Assembly (NCBI RefSeq): GCF_900129555.1
Contig: NZ_FQWC01000002.1
Coordinates: 310,001 to 374,000 of the forward strand
DNA from: Flavobacterium defluvii
GTDB lineage: Bacteria > Bacteroidota > Bacteroidia > Flavobacteriales > Flavobacteriaceae
DNA length: 64,000 bases
Direction: 5' to 3'
Positions 20,922-29,883 of the stretch are shown here, piece by piece. The notes beneath the pieces were generated by a model, which saw only the letters and a program-made list of their open reading frames with translations, had not been told where the DNA came from and ran no database searches. The translations under genes and the position numbers were made by a program. How positions within the stretch are numbered: position 1 is the first letter of the stretch; every line of letters begins with the position of its first letter.

Positions 20922-22574
20922 ATGATAACTTCACTATCGATTAAAAATTATGCTCTAATTGAAAAACTTGCTATAGACTTTTCAAAAGGTTTTTCTATCA
21001 TTACAGGAGAAACCGGAGCAGGAAAATCGATTATTTTAGGAGCAATTGGACTGGTTTTAGGAAAAAGAGCCGATCTTACGTCATTAAAAAATAAAGAAGA
21101 AAAATGTGTTATTGAAGCTCAGTTTGAAATTTCTAAATACAATCTAAAAGAGTTTTTTGAAGCCAATGATCTTGATTACGAAGATGAAACCATAATAAGA
21201 CGTGAAATTTTACCTTCGGGAAAATCTCGTGCTTTTATAAACGACAGCCCTGTAAATCTTCAGGAATTACAAGATTTAAGTTTATTTTTAATAGATATCC
21301 ATTCGCAGCAGCAAACCCAGGAATTATCAGACGAAACAGTTCAGTTTAAAATAATTGATGCAATTGCTGATAATGGCGAAACAATTTTAGCATATCAAAA
21401 TTTATTAAAAGTTTATAAATCAGAAAAGTCTAAATTAAATGCTTTACTGAAAAAACAAAGCGATTCTGGAAAAGAGCAGGAATACAATACTTTTTTATTG
21501 AATGAATTGGTTTCGGCTAAATTAAAATCTGGAGAACAAGCAGAATTAGAAGCTGATTTTGAGAAACTGAATAATGTTGAAATTATTAAAGAATCAATTG
21601 ATAAATCACTTGTAATAGCAAATGAAGAGCAGTTTGGTGTATTTCATAATTTGAATGAAATTAAAAATGCCTTGCAGAAAATTGCTCCATTTTCAACAGA
21701 ATATCAAAATCTATTTGAAAGAGTTACCAGTATCGCAATAGAATTTGATGATATTTCAAAAGAGCTTCAAAATGCTTCCGAGAAATTACTAAATGATCCG
21801 GAGCAATTGGAATTAGTGAGTCAAAAACTACAGTTAATTTTCAATCTTCAAAAGAAACATCACGTAAATACTGTAGATGAATTGCTTCAAATTCAGGCCG
21901 ATTTAGGAAATACACTCCTTGAATTAGACAATATCGAAGAAGAAATAGAAAATCTTTCAAAATCAATCGAACAAAAAGCGTCAGAATTAGATGCTTATGC
22001 GGCAGCAATCCACAAAAACAGAACCAATGCAATTCCGGTTTTATCAAATAAGCTAATATCGATTTTAGAAACATTGGGAATGCCGAATGTTCGTTTTAAT
22101 ATTGAGCTTTTACCTTCTGAAACCTATTTTCAAAATGGAAAAGACGAATTACAATTCTTATTTTCGGCCAATAAAGGAACTGATTTTGGTTTGTTGAAAA
22201 AAGTAGCATCAGGAGGGGAGATGTCACGTATTATGCTGGCTGTAAAAGCAATTTTAGCGCAGTATTCAAAACTTCCAACTTTAATTTTTGATGAAATTGA
22301 CACAGGGGTTTCAGGAGAAATAGCCATCAGAATGGGTGAGATTATGAAAGAAATGAGTACTAAAATGCAGATTTTTGCCATTACACATTTACCACAAATT
22401 GCGGCAAAAGGTGATTCGCATTTCAAAGTTTCAAAAGCAACAATAGATGATGATACGCAGTCAGAATTAAAGCTGCTGTCTCAGGATGAAAGAGTTATAG
22501 AAATTGCTCAAATGTTATCCGGCGCAGTCGTTTCAGATTCGGCTTTAAATCACGCCAAAGCCTTGTTGAACTAA
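20922..22574 (+). CDS. recN: DNA repair protein RecN
   Basis: SMC-like ATPase that acts early in double-strand break repair. The 550-aa protein has an N-terminal Walker A motif GETGAGKS (residues 29-36), a central coiled coil (about 150-370), and a C-terminal ABC half with the signature VASGGEMSRIML and Walker B LIFDEIDTGVSG. Length and order are as expected. It follows the PorD-like gene by 55 bp and may be cotranscribed. fabV begins from a separate promoter downstream. Confidence 0.97.
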   Translation: MITSLSIKNYALIEKLAIDFSKGFSIITGETGAGKSIILGAIGLVLGKRADLTSLKNKEEKCVIEAQFEISKYNLKEFFEANDLDYEDETIIRREILPSGKSRAFINDSPVNLQELQDLSLFLIDIHSQQQTQELSDETVQFKIIDAIADNGETILAYQNLLKVYKSEKSKLNALLKKQSDSGKEQEYNTFLLNELVSAKLKSGEQAELEADFEKLNNVEIIKESIDKSLVIANEEQFGVFHNLNEIKNALQKIAPFSTEYQNLFERVTSIAIEFDDISKELQNASEKLLNDPEQLELVSQKLQLIFNLQKKHHVNTVDELLQIQADLGNTLLELDNIEEEIENLSKSIEQKASELDAYAAAIHKNRTNAIPVLSNKLISILETLGMPNVRFNIELLPSETYFQNGKDELQFLFSANKGTDFGLLKKVASGGEMSRIMLAVKAILAQYSKLPTLIFDEIDTGVSGEIAIRMGEIMKEMSTKMQIFAITHLPQIAAKGDSHFKVSKATIDDDTQSELKLLSQDERVIEIAQMLSGAVVSDSALNHAKALLN

Positions 22575-22592
22575 AGAAATACTTTATATTTG
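22563..22592 (+). promoter_or_regulatory. Probable fabV promoter
   Basis: TTG (22563-22565) and TATATTTG (22585-22592) are 19 bp apart and fit the Bacteroidota promoter. The -33 part lies inside the end of recN. The predicted leader to the fabV ATG is about 75 nt. Confidence 0.5.
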
Positions 22593-22673
22593 TCATCGAA
22601 AAATAATTAAACAAACCTGCATAAGTAGTCATTTATCTTGATAATGATTAATTTATGAGTAAATAAAAAGAGT

Positions 22674-23864
22674 ATGATTATAGAACCTAGAATGAGAGGA
22701 TTTATTTGTTTGACTGCCCACCCAAAGGGAGCTGAGCAAAATGTTAAAAATCAAATTGAATATATCAAATCAAAAGGTGCAATTGCCGGAGCAAAAAAAG
22801 TATTAGTTATTGGTGCTTCAACAGGTTTCGGATTAGCTTCAAGAATTACAAGTGCTTTTGGATCTGATGCTGCTACAATTGGAGTGTTTTTCGAAAAACC
22901 GCCAGTTGAAGGAAAAACTGCTTCACCAGGCTGGTATAATTCTGCAGCTTTTGAAACTGAAGCTCATAAAGCAGGTCTATATGCAAAAAGTATCAATGGA
23001 GATGCTTTTTCAAACGAAATAAAAAGAGAAACTTTAGATTTAATAAAAGCTGATTTAGGTCAGGTAGATTTAGTAATATACAGTTTAGCTTCTCCAGTGC
23101 GTACAAACCCTAACACTGGCGTTACTCACCGTTCAGTTTTAAAACCAATCGGACAAACTTTTACAAACAAAACAGTTGATTTTCATACAGGAAATGTGAC
23201 TGAGGTTTCAATCGCTCCTGCAAACGAGGAAGATATTGAAAACACAGTGGCAGTTATGGGAGGTGAAGACTGGGCAATGTGGATCGATGCTTTGAAAAAT
23301 GAAAATTTATTAGCAGACGGTGCTCTAACAATTGCGTACTCATATATTGGACCAGAATTAACGGAAGCAGTTTACCGCAAAGGAACAATTGGTCGTGCAA
23401 AAGATCATTTAGAAGCTACTGCATTTACAATTTCAGATAATTTAAAATCTATAGGCGGAAAAGCTTATGTTTCTGTAAATAAAGCATTAGTAACACAGGC
23501 AAGTTCTGCAATTCCGGTTATTCCGTTGTATATTTCTCTTTTATATAAAATCATGAAAGAAGAAGGTATTCACGAAGGATGCATCGAGCAAATTCAGCGT
23601 TTGTTTCAGGATAGATTATACAATGGTTCAGAAGTTCCTGTTGATGAAAAAGGAAGAATCAGAATTGATGATTGGGAAATGCGTGAAGATGTTCAGGCAA
23701 AAGTTGCTAAACTTTGGAAAGAAGCAACAACTGAAACATTACCAGCTATTGGTGATTTAGCAGGTTACAGAAATGATTTCCTAAACTTATTTGGATTTGA
23801 ATTTGATGGAGTTGACTACAAAGCAGAAGCTAATGAAGTAGTTAATATTGACAGCATCAAATAA
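22674..23864 (+). CDS. fabV: Enoyl-ACP/trans-2-enoyl-CoA reductase FabV
   Basis: NADH-dependent reductase of the last step in fatty-acid elongation. The 396-aa protein starts MIIEPRMRGFICLTAHPKG and has the nucleotide-binding segment VLVIGASTGFGLASRI and the active-site pattern Y-x8-K in YIGPELTEAVYRKGTIGRAK, all typical of FabV/TER. FabV is distinct from FabI, and FabV enzymes are known to be less sensitive to triclosan. No fabI is seen in this window. It is flanked by its own promoter and by a strong terminator at 23885. Confidence 0.96.
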   Translation: MIIEPRMRGFICLTAHPKGAEQNVKNQIEYIKSKGAIAGAKKVLVIGASTGFGLASRITSAFGSDAATIGVFFEKPPVEGKTASPGWYNSAAFETEAHKAGLYAKSINGDAFSNEIKRETLDLIKADLGQVDLVIYSLASPVRTNPNTGVTHRSVLKPIGQTFTNKTVDFHTGNVTEVSIAPANEEDIENTVAVMGGEDWAMWIDALKNENLLADGALTIAYSYIGPELTEAVYRKGTIGRAKDHLEATAFTISDNLKSIGGKAYVSVNKALVTQASSAIPVIPLYISLLYKIMKEEGIHEGCIEQIQRLFQDRLYNGSEVPVDEKGRIRIDDWEMREDVQAKVAKLWKEATTETLPAIGDLAGYRNDFLNLFGFEFDGVDYKAEANEVVNIDSIK

Positions 23865-23884
23865 AAACATATATCTTACAATAA

Positions 23885-23915
23885 AAACCATCAACCAAAA
23901 GTTGGTGGTTTTTTT
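23885..23915 (+). terminator. Rho-independent terminator after fabV
   Basis: AAACCATCAAC (23885-23895) pairs with GTTGGTGGTTT (23901-23911) around a CAAAA loop, with one T-G pair, then a T run. Confidence 0.85.
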
Positions 23916-23927
23916 ATGAATATAACC

Positions 23928-23935
23928 TATCTTTG
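23928..23935 (+). promoter_or_regulatory. Probable glycosyltransferase -7 box (TATCTTTG)
   Basis: TATCTTTG fits TAnnTTTG, follows the fabV terminator, and lies 47 bp before the ATG at 23983. It would drive the glycosyltransferase-coaE pair. Confidence 0.45.
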
Positions 23936-23982
23936 CTCAAATTTTAAAGCTTAGAATATTCCACTTAAACCGCATTCCCGCT

Positions 23983-24981
23983 ATGATTTTTTCTTTAATT
24001 ATACCCGTGTATAATCGTCCAGATGAAGTTGATGAACTTTTGGAAAGTCTTACAAAATCTGATTACAATGAACCTTTTGAAATTGTTCTTGTTGAAGACG
24101 GATCTTCTATTCCCTGCAAAGATGTAGTGATGACGTATCAGGGGAAATTGAATATTTCGTATTATTTTAAACAAAATTCAGGTCCTGGCGATTCACGAAA
24201 TTTTGGAATGCAGAAGGCAAGAGGTGATTATTTTATCATTTTTGATTCAGATTGTATTATTCCTTCAAATTATTTAACAGAAGTTCGAAAAGCTCTGGAT
24301 GAAAAATATGTAGATTGTTTTGGCGGACCGGATAAAGCCTTAAAAACCTTTTCGAGTATTCAAAAAGCGATCAATTTTGCGATGACATCTTTCCTTACAA
24401 CAGGTGGAATCCGCGGAGGTTCTGAAAAAATTAATAAGTTTCAGCCCCGCAGTTTTAATATGGGAATTTCTAAGAAAGCATTTGAAGCATCAAAAGGTTT
24501 TGGAAACATTCATCCTGGTGAAGATCCTGATTTATCTATCCGTTTATGGAATCTTGGATTTGAAACCAGACTGTTTTCTGAGGCTTTTGTGTATCATAAA
24601 CGTAGAATTGACTGGGAAAAATTCTCTATTCAGGTAAAAAAATTCGGTATTGCAAGACCAATATTAAACAGTTGGTACCCAGAACATAATAAGCTGACTT
24701 TTTTCTTTCCAACCGTATTTATCATAGGTTTATTGATAGCTTTTTTACTATTAATTTTTAATATTGATATTTTATTACAATTATATTTTGTATATTTCGT
24801 TATTATTTTTCTTACAGCAAGTATTCAGAATAAAAGTATCAAGATTGGATATTTATCAGTAATTGCTGTATGGAAACAATTTTATGGTTATGGAACTGGT
24901 TTTTTGGAGTCTTTTATAAAAGTCATTTTATTAAAGAAAAAACCACAAGAAGCTTTTCCACGTATGTTTTTTAAAATATAA
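23983..24981 (+). CDS. Family 2 glycosyltransferase with C-terminal membrane segments
   Basis: Membrane-associated GT-A fold glycosyltransferase (332 aa). The N-terminal SLIIPVYNRPDEVDELLESL and the DSD metal site in FIIFDSDCIIP mark family 2, with acceptor-side motif GEDPDLSIRLWNLGFETRLF around residue 185. Two hydrophobic segments at about 245-290 anchor it, followed by a basic tail. Donor and acceptor cannot be assigned. It ends one base before coaE, so the two are cotranscribed, though no functional link is evident. Confidence 0.9.
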   Translation: MIFSLIIPVYNRPDEVDELLESLTKSDYNEPFEIVLVEDGSSIPCKDVVMTYQGKLNISYYFKQNSGPGDSRNFGMQKARGDYFIIFDSDCIIPSNYLTEVRKALDEKYVDCFGGPDKALKTFSSIQKAINFAMTSFLTTGGIRGGSEKINKFQPRSFNMGISKKAFEASKGFGNIHPGEDPDLSIRLWNLGFETRLFSEAFVYHKRRIDWEKFSIQVKKFGIARPILNSWYPEHNKLTFFFPTVFIIGLLIAFLLLIFNIDILLQLYFVYFVIIFLTASIQNKSIKIGYLSVIAVWKQFYGYGTGFLESFIKVILLKKKPQEAFPRMFFKI

Positions 24982-24982
24982 T

Positions 24983-25579
24983 ATGACAAAGATTATCGGC
25001 CTTACTGGCGGAATAGGAAGTGGTAAAACAACTATTGCCAATTTTTTTAGAGAAATGGGCATTCCGGTTTATATCGCCGATGATGAAGCAAAAAAGGTAA
25101 TGCAGTCTGAAGAAATTATAAATCAGATAAAAATTTCTTTTGGAGAATCGCTCTTTGATAATAATGTTTTAAATCGGGCAAAACTAGCTGAGATTGTTTT
25201 TAATGATGCAGAAAAATTAGAAAAGCTTAATTCTATTGTTCATCCGGCCGTAAAAAAAGATTTTCAGCTTTGGCTTTCACAAAATAAAAATCATGAATTC
25301 GTAATTTATGAAGCAGCTATTTTATTTGAAAGTGGTAAATATAAAGAAATCGATTATATAGTTACAGTTACTGCTCCTGAAGAAATTAGAATCGAAAGAG
25401 TAATGAAACGGGATAATGCAACACGTGAGCAGGTTTTAAGCAGAATGAAAATGCAGTGGAATGATGAAAAACGAATTTCTTTGAGCAATTTTGTTATTAA
25501 TAACAGTAATCTTAAAATTGCTAGAGAAGAAGTTGTTAAAATTCTTAAAATTTTAAATATAAAACAAAAACAGTCTTAA
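24983..25579 (+). CDS. coaE: Dephospho-CoA kinase
   Basis: Phosphorylates dephospho-CoA in the last step of CoA synthesis. The 198-aa protein has the Walker A loop GLTGGIGSGKTT (residues 7-18), the lid region with VTAPEEIRIERVMKRDNATREQ, and the domain with YEAAILFESG. It starts 1 bp after the glycosyltransferase stop. The cluster coaBC (18699) and coaE covers three of the CoA steps within 7 kb. Confidence 0.97.
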   Translation: MTKIIGLTGGIGSGKTTIANFFREMGIPVYIADDEAKKVMQSEEIINQIKISFGESLFDNNVLNRAKLAEIVFNDAEKLEKLNSIVHPAVKKDFQLWLSQNKNHEFVIYEAAILFESGKYKEIDYIVTVTAPEEIRIERVMKRDNATREQVLSRMKMQWNDEKRISLSNFVINNSNLKIAREEVVKILKILNIKQKQS

Positions 25580-25625
25580 ATGTTAATATTTGGTTAATGT
25601 ATTATTTAGTATATTGTTAAAATAT

Positions 25626-25633
25626 TAATTTTG
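25626..25633 (+). promoter_or_regulatory. Possible -7 box (TAATTTTG) 5 nt before the kinase ATG
   Basis: TAATTTTG ends exactly 5 nt before the ATG at 25639, so a transcript from here would begin at or very near the start codon. No TTTG sits at a standard -33 distance. See the separate finding on the same geometry at smpB and the arginine leader. Confidence 0.35.
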
Positions 25634-25638
25634 TTTCG

Positions 25639-27225
25639 ATGAATAAATTATTTTTTAGAATACTTGTTTTACTGATGAGCCTGTCATTGATAGGGATAAT
25701 TCTGGTACAAGTATTTTGGTTTAATTCTTCGTTTAAAAATAATGAAGAACAATTTAAATACCACGTTACACAAGTTATCGGAAATGTTGCAGACAAACTT
25801 GAGCAGCAAGAAGAATACAGCTTTTACGATAAATACAACCGCATAAAAGACAGTACGGGTAAAATTCCTAAAAAAGAAGATTTGCTTGAAGTATTGTATG
25901 TGCAGAGAAATACAAAAACAAATAAAACAATTGTTTATTCGAATACACTTACTTCTGAAGATTATGATATAAACGGATCTGTTTTTAACAAAAAATTCAG
26001 CAGCGAGAGATTTAAGAATTTTAGTTCTAAAAGAGTTACAGAAGTTTACAATAACAATAACGGAATCGATAATAACAATTTAGGTCAAAGTATTATACCG
26101 GATCTGAAAATTGAAAAATCAGGAAGTTTAGATATTTTAAATAAAGTTCAGCAGCAAATTCAGTATAAAGATATTGCTTCGCTTACCCCAATTGAAGGCA
26201 GAATTACAAAAGATAAACTTTTTAAGCTTTTAAAGAAAGAATTAGAAGAATATGGAGTAAAAACCAAATTCGAATATGGAATTTATAGCAGCGGTGTTCC
26301 TACGAAAATTAAATCAGACGGATTTCACTATGATAAAGAAGCAACCTATAATATTCCAATTTTTACTGATAATGAAGGAAACAGCAGATATGAATTATCT
26401 GTTACCTTTCCTCACAAAAAGAAATTTTTATTATCAGAGTTATTAAGTATCACTATATTATCAATAGTTTTTACTTTGATCATAATAGTAGCATACACAA
26501 GTGCTTTAAATCAATTACTGCGTCAGAAACATATTTCTGAAATCAAAACCGATTTTATTAATAATATGACGCATGAGTTTAAAACTCCAATTGCAACAAT
26601 AAATTTAGCACTTGACGCCATTAGAAGTCCTAAAGTTATCGAAGATAAAGACAAAGTTTATCGATATCTTCAAATGATAAGGGATGAAAATAAAAGAATG
26701 CACGCTCAGGTAGAAAATGTACTCCGTATTTCTAAACTAGAGAAACGAGAACTTGATATCACCAAGGAGCCAACCGTAATTACTGATGTAATTGATGATG
26801 CAATTGAGCACGTAAATCTGATTTTAGAAGATAGAAAAGGATCAGTAGTAAAACATTATAATGCAGCAAGAACAACTTGTTTGATTAATGAAGTTCACTT
26901 TACAAATGTTTTGGTTAATATTTTAGAAAATGCAATAAAATATTCTCCGGATGCTCCTGAAATTGAAATATTTACGGAGAATGTAAAAGACATGATTTTA
27001 ATTAAAGTAAGAGATCATGGATTAGGAATGAGTAAGATAGCTCAAAAACGAGTTTTTGAGAAATTTTACAGGGAACATACCGGTGATCTCCATAATGTAA
27101 AAGGGCATGGCTTAGGGCTTGCTTACGTAAAAAGAATAGTAGAGGACCATAATGGTCAAGTATATGTTGAAAGCGAAAAAGGAAAAGGTAGCACCTTTAT
27201 AATAAAAATACCATTAATAAATTAA
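25639..27225 (+). CDS. Two-component sensor histidine kinase
   Basis: Membrane-bound sensor kinase of 528 aa. Two transmembrane helices (about 6-28 and 270-292) bracket a sensor domain of about 240 residues in the periplasm. The HisKA domain carries the phospho-acceptor His312 in NNMTHEFKTP, and the HATPase domain has the N box NILENAIKYSPD, G1 VRDHGLGMS and G2 GHGLGLAY. No HAMP domain is obvious. The response regulator follows after 3 bp. The overall form resembles RprX of Bacteroides, but the signal sensed is unknown. Confidence 0.93.
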   Translation: MNKLFFRILVLLMSLSLIGIILVQVFWFNSSFKNNEEQFKYHVTQVIGNVADKLEQQEEYSFYDKYNRIKDSTGKIPKKEDLLEVLYVQRNTKTNKTIVYSNTLTSEDYDINGSVFNKKFSSERFKNFSSKRVTEVYNNNNGIDNNNLGQSIIPDLKIEKSGSLDILNKVQQQIQYKDIASLTPIEGRITKDKLFKLLKKELEEYGVKTKFEYGIYSSGVPTKIKSDGFHYDKEATYNIPIFTDNEGNSRYELSVTFPHKKKFLLSELLSITILSIVFTLIIIVAYTSALNQLLRQKHISEIKTDFINNMTHEFKTPIATINLALDAIRSPKVIEDKDKVYRYLQMIRDENKRMHAQVENVLRISKLEKRELDITKEPTVITDVIDDAIEHVNLILEDRKGSVVKHYNAARTTCLINEVHFTNVLVNILENAIKYSPDAPEIEIFTENVKDMILIKVRDHGLGMSKIAQKRVFEKFYREHTGDLHNVKGHGLGLAYVKRIVEDHNGQVYVESEKGKGSTFIIKIPLIN

Positions 27226-27228
27226 AAT

Positions 27229-27945
27229 ATGGAAAATACTAACAAAAGAATACTTTTAGTAGAAGATGACCTAAATTTTGGGGCGGTTCTTAAAGATTAT
27301 CTAATGTTAAATGACTTTGAAGTTACTTTAGCTAAAAACGGTATGGAAGGTTTCGAGAAATTCAAGAAGGATGTTTACGATTTATGTATTCTTGATGTAA
27401 TGATGCCGTATAAAGATGGTTATACTTTAGCAAAAGAAATTAGAGAAAAAAATAGTGAAGTGCCAATTATTTTTTTAACAGCAAAATCTATGAAAGAAGA
27501 TGTGTTAAAAGGATACAAAGCTGGTGCCGACGATTACCTGAATAAACCTTTTGATTCAGAAGTTTTATTGATGAAAATCAAAGCGATTATTCAAAGAAAA
27601 TCGGCTGATACAAAAGCAGAGCAAGTACAATTTGAATTTAATATTGGAAAATTCCACTTAAACTCAAAATTAAGATTCCTGACTTTCCAGGATGAAGAGC
27701 CAATTAAATTGTCTCCAAAAGAAAACGAATTACTTAAAATGCTTATTCTTCATGAAAATGATTTAATGCCAAGAGAATTAGCATTAACTAAAATCTGGAG
27801 AGATGATAACTACTTTACTTCAAGAAGTATGGACGTTTACATCGCTAAATTGAGAAAATATCTAAAATCTGATGAAGACGTTGAAATTTTAAATATTCAC
27901 GGAGAAGGTTTCAGATTAGTTGTAAAAAGCAAAGTTTCTGAATAA
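27229..27945 (+). CDS. OmpR/PhoB family response regulator
   Basis: DNA-binding response regulator of 238 aa paired with the kinase just upstream. The receiver domain (1-120) has the acidic pair ED near residue 13, the phospho-acceptor Asp56 in CILDVMMP, and Lys in NKPFDSEV. The C-terminal winged helix (about 140-235) has SPKENELLKML and RSMDVYIAKLRKYL. The gap to the kinase is 3 bp. It resembles RprY. Target genes are not visible in the window. A strong terminator follows. Confidence 0.94.
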   Translation: MENTNKRILLVEDDLNFGAVLKDYLMLNDFEVTLAKNGMEGFEKFKKDVYDLCILDVMMPYKDGYTLAKEIREKNSEVPIIFLTAKSMKEDVLKGYKAGADDYLNKPFDSEVLLMKIKAIIQRKSADTKAEQVQFEFNIGKFHLNSKLRFLTFQDEEPIKLSPKENELLKMLILHENDLMPRELALTKIWRDDNYFTSRSMDVYIAKLRKYLKSDEDVEILNIHGEGFRLVVKSKVSE

Positions 27946-27975
27946 TATTTAGAAAATTCACCTAAAAAATATATA

Positions 27976-28001
27976 AAGCTCTGAGAAATCAGAGCTTTTT
28001 T
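27976..28001 (+). terminator. Rho-independent terminator after the response regulator
   Basis: AAGCTCTGA (27976-27984) and TCAGAGCTT (27989-27997) form a perfect 9-bp stem with a GAAA loop and a T run to 28001. Confidence 0.88.
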
Positions 28002-28121
28002 GTGCATTTATTTTAATATTTTACACAAGATTTATTGTATTGATTATTAATTGTTTGTCTTCTTATATGTTTTAAAAAATGTTAGCTTAAAATATTTTGC
28101 GAGATTTTTTGTTAAAATAAA

Positions 28122-28154
28122 TTTGGAAAATCAAAAAACAATTTTGAATATTTG
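28122..28154 (+). promoter_or_regulatory. Possible promoter of the 27-codon ORF unit
   Basis: TTTG (28122-28125) is followed after 21 bp by AATATTTG (28147-28154), a one-base departure from TAnnTTTG. Transcription from here would start near 28160 and end at the terminator 28306-28336. Confidence 0.35.
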
Positions 28155-28194
28155 CACACGAAAAAAAATAATAACCCTTTAAAACGAAGAAAAA

Positions 28195-28278
28195 ATGTTT
28201 GTATTTGCATTGACATCACAAAGCTTCACACCAAACGGATTTGGTGCAGCGCTTCTTCGTGGCTTATTTCAATCTTAG
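28195..28278 (+). CDS. Possible 27-residue small protein or leader peptide
   Basis: A short ORF beginning MFVFALTSQSF and ending GLFQS with a TAG stop. It is preceded by an A-rich stretch of the kind that serves as ribosome entry in this phylum, and is followed 28 bp later by a strong terminator. Five of its 27 residues are Phe. It sits alone between two terminators and has a plausible promoter, so it looks like an independent small transcription unit or a leader that controls passage to rtcB 200 bp downstream. Whether it is translated is not shown by sequence alone. Confidence 0.35.
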   Translation: MFVFALTSQSFTPNGFGAALLRGLFQS

Positions 28279-28305
28279 AAATATAATTTTTAGATATATA
28301 AAAAA

Positions 28306-28336
28306 GCCCGAAGACAATAAGTTTCGGGCTTTTTTT
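28306..28336 (+). terminator. Rho-independent terminator after the small ORF
   Basis: GCCCGAA (28306-28312) pairs with TTCGGGC (28323-28329), flanked by five A and seven T that extend the stem; loop of 10 nt. It would stop transcription before rtcB, which starts at 28479. Confidence 0.85.
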
Positions 28337-28478
28337 ATTCTAGACACTTCAAAATTTTCCCGAAAAAAAGATTTAGTATTTATCCAAAAGGATAGAAAAT
28401 TCCGCATGTTTATTTCATTTTGATTTCTTTGAGATTTCAATCTGATTTATTCTGCACAATAACATAATTAAACAATTT

Positions 28479-29870
28479 ATGGGAAATAAATTAAATGGAA
28501 AAGACCTGATTAAATTAGGTTTTCCAAAAAATAATTCAATAAACATCGCCTTAGGGCAGATAAACAGATATAGAAAAAGAGAAAAAAAAGAATCTATTCT
28601 AACAGAAGCAAAAGACGTTCTATTGTATCCTGAAAAATATGAAGGAAACGGAACCTGGGGAAAAGTTGCCGAAGGTTTAATTAAACCGGTTCAGGTAAGA
28701 ATGCATCGGCTCAAAAATACGAGATCACCTTTTAAAATTTTTGGTGAAAATGAAATTGATGAGCAGGCAAAATTTCAATTGTATGATTCGTTAAAACTGC
28801 CAATTTCGGTTGCAGGAGCTTTAATGCCAGATGCACATTCTGGTTATGGACTGCCAATTGGCGGTGTTTTAGCAACAGACAATACTGTAATTCCATACGG
28901 AGTTGGAGTTGATATTGGATGCCGAATGAGCCTTTCGATTTTTGATTTGCCCGGTTCTTATTTTAAAGGAAAAGAACATCAATTGGAAGCTATTTTAAAA
29001 GACAACACCAAGTTTGGAATGTATGAAACACATACATCGAGAGTAGATCACGAAGTATTTTATAAAAGTGAATTTCAGGATATTCCACTGCTGAAAAATC
29101 TTTTACCAAAAGCCTATAAACAATTAGGAACTTCAGGAGGAGGAAACCATTTTGTAGAATTTGGAATTGCTAAAATTGATAATCCAGAGAACGAATGGAA
29201 ACTTGAAAAAGGTGAATATTTTGCTGTTCTTTCGCATAGTGGTTCTCGTGGCTTGGGTGCAAACATTGCGAAACATTACACGTATTTGGCAACAAAACAA
29301 TGTCCTTTACCAAAAAATGTACAGCATTTGGCCTGGCTGGATTTGAATACGCACGATGGTCAGGAATATTGGCTGGCAATGAATTTAGCCGGTGAATATG
29401 CAAAGGCTTGTCACGATGATATTCATAGAAGAATTGCCAAAGCGATTGGAAAAAGAGTAGTGGTAACGATTGAAAATCACCACAATTTTGCATGGAAAGA
29501 AATGGTAAACGGTCAGGAATGTATTGTACACAGAAAAGGAGCAACCCCAGCCGGAGAAGGACAGTTGGGAATTATTCCGGGTTCGATGACAGCTCCGGGA
29601 TTTATTGTAAAAGGAAAAGGAAATGCTGAAAGTCTGAATTCTGCTTCGCATGGTGCGGGACGTTTGTTTTCGAGAGCGAAATGTAAAAGTAGTTTTACTC
29701 AAAGTGATATTAAAAAGGTTTTGAAAGCCAACGATGTAACTTTAATTGGAGGTAATATCGACGAGGCTCCAATGGCTTACAAAGACATCACGAAAGTAAT
29801 GGCAAATCAAACCGATTTGGTTGAAGTTTTAGGAACTTTTACGCCTAAGATCGTTAGAATGGATCGTTAA
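28479..29870 (+). CDS. rtcB: RtcB family RNA ligase (PrfH-associated type)
   Basis: GTP-dependent RNA ligase that joins 2',3'-cyclic phosphate or 3'-phosphate ends to 5'-OH ends. The 463-aa protein shows PDAHSGYGLPIGGVLATD, the metal-binding Cys148 in GVDIGCRM, the histidine-rich GGGNHFVEFG and ENHHNFAW motifs, and His391 in SASHGAGR, the residue guanylylated in the family. It is followed after 13 bp by prfH, the pairing known in other bacteria, where RtcB2-PrfH repairs 16S rRNA cut in the decoding centre. No archease or rtcA gene is nearby. Confidence 0.93.
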   Translation: MGNKLNGKDLIKLGFPKNNSINIALGQINRYRKREKKESILTEAKDVLLYPEKYEGNGTWGKVAEGLIKPVQVRMHRLKNTRSPFKIFGENEIDEQAKFQLYDSLKLPISVAGALMPDAHSGYGLPIGGVLATDNTVIPYGVGVDIGCRMSLSIFDLPGSYFKGKEHQLEAILKDNTKFGMYETHTSRVDHEVFYKSEFQDIPLLKNLLPKAYKQLGTSGGGNHFVEFGIAKIDNPENEWKLEKGEYFAVLSHSGSRGLGANIAKHYTYLATKQCPLPKNVQHLAWLDLNTHDGQEYWLAMNLAGEYAKACHDDIHRRIAKAIGKRVVVTIENHHNFAWKEMVNGQECIVHRKGATPAGEGQLGIIPGSMTAPGFIVKGKGNAESLNSASHGAGRLFSRAKCKSSFTQSDIKKVLKANDVTLIGGNIDEAPMAYKDITKVMANQTDLVEVLGTFTPKIVRMDR

Positions 29871-29883
29871 AAAGAGACTCAAA

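Noticed and set aside
22130..22426. 98-aa minus-strand ORF inside recN
   Set aside because: It is a shadow of the conserved ABC signature and Walker B region on the other strand.
28241..28423. 60-codon ORF from GTG across the small-ORF terminator
   Set aside because: It runs through a strong terminator hairpin and out of frame with the better 27-codon ORF.
29170..29702. Minus-strand ORFs of 124 and 105 aa inside rtcB
   Set aside because: They lie wholly inside a well-supported gene and lack recognisable domains.
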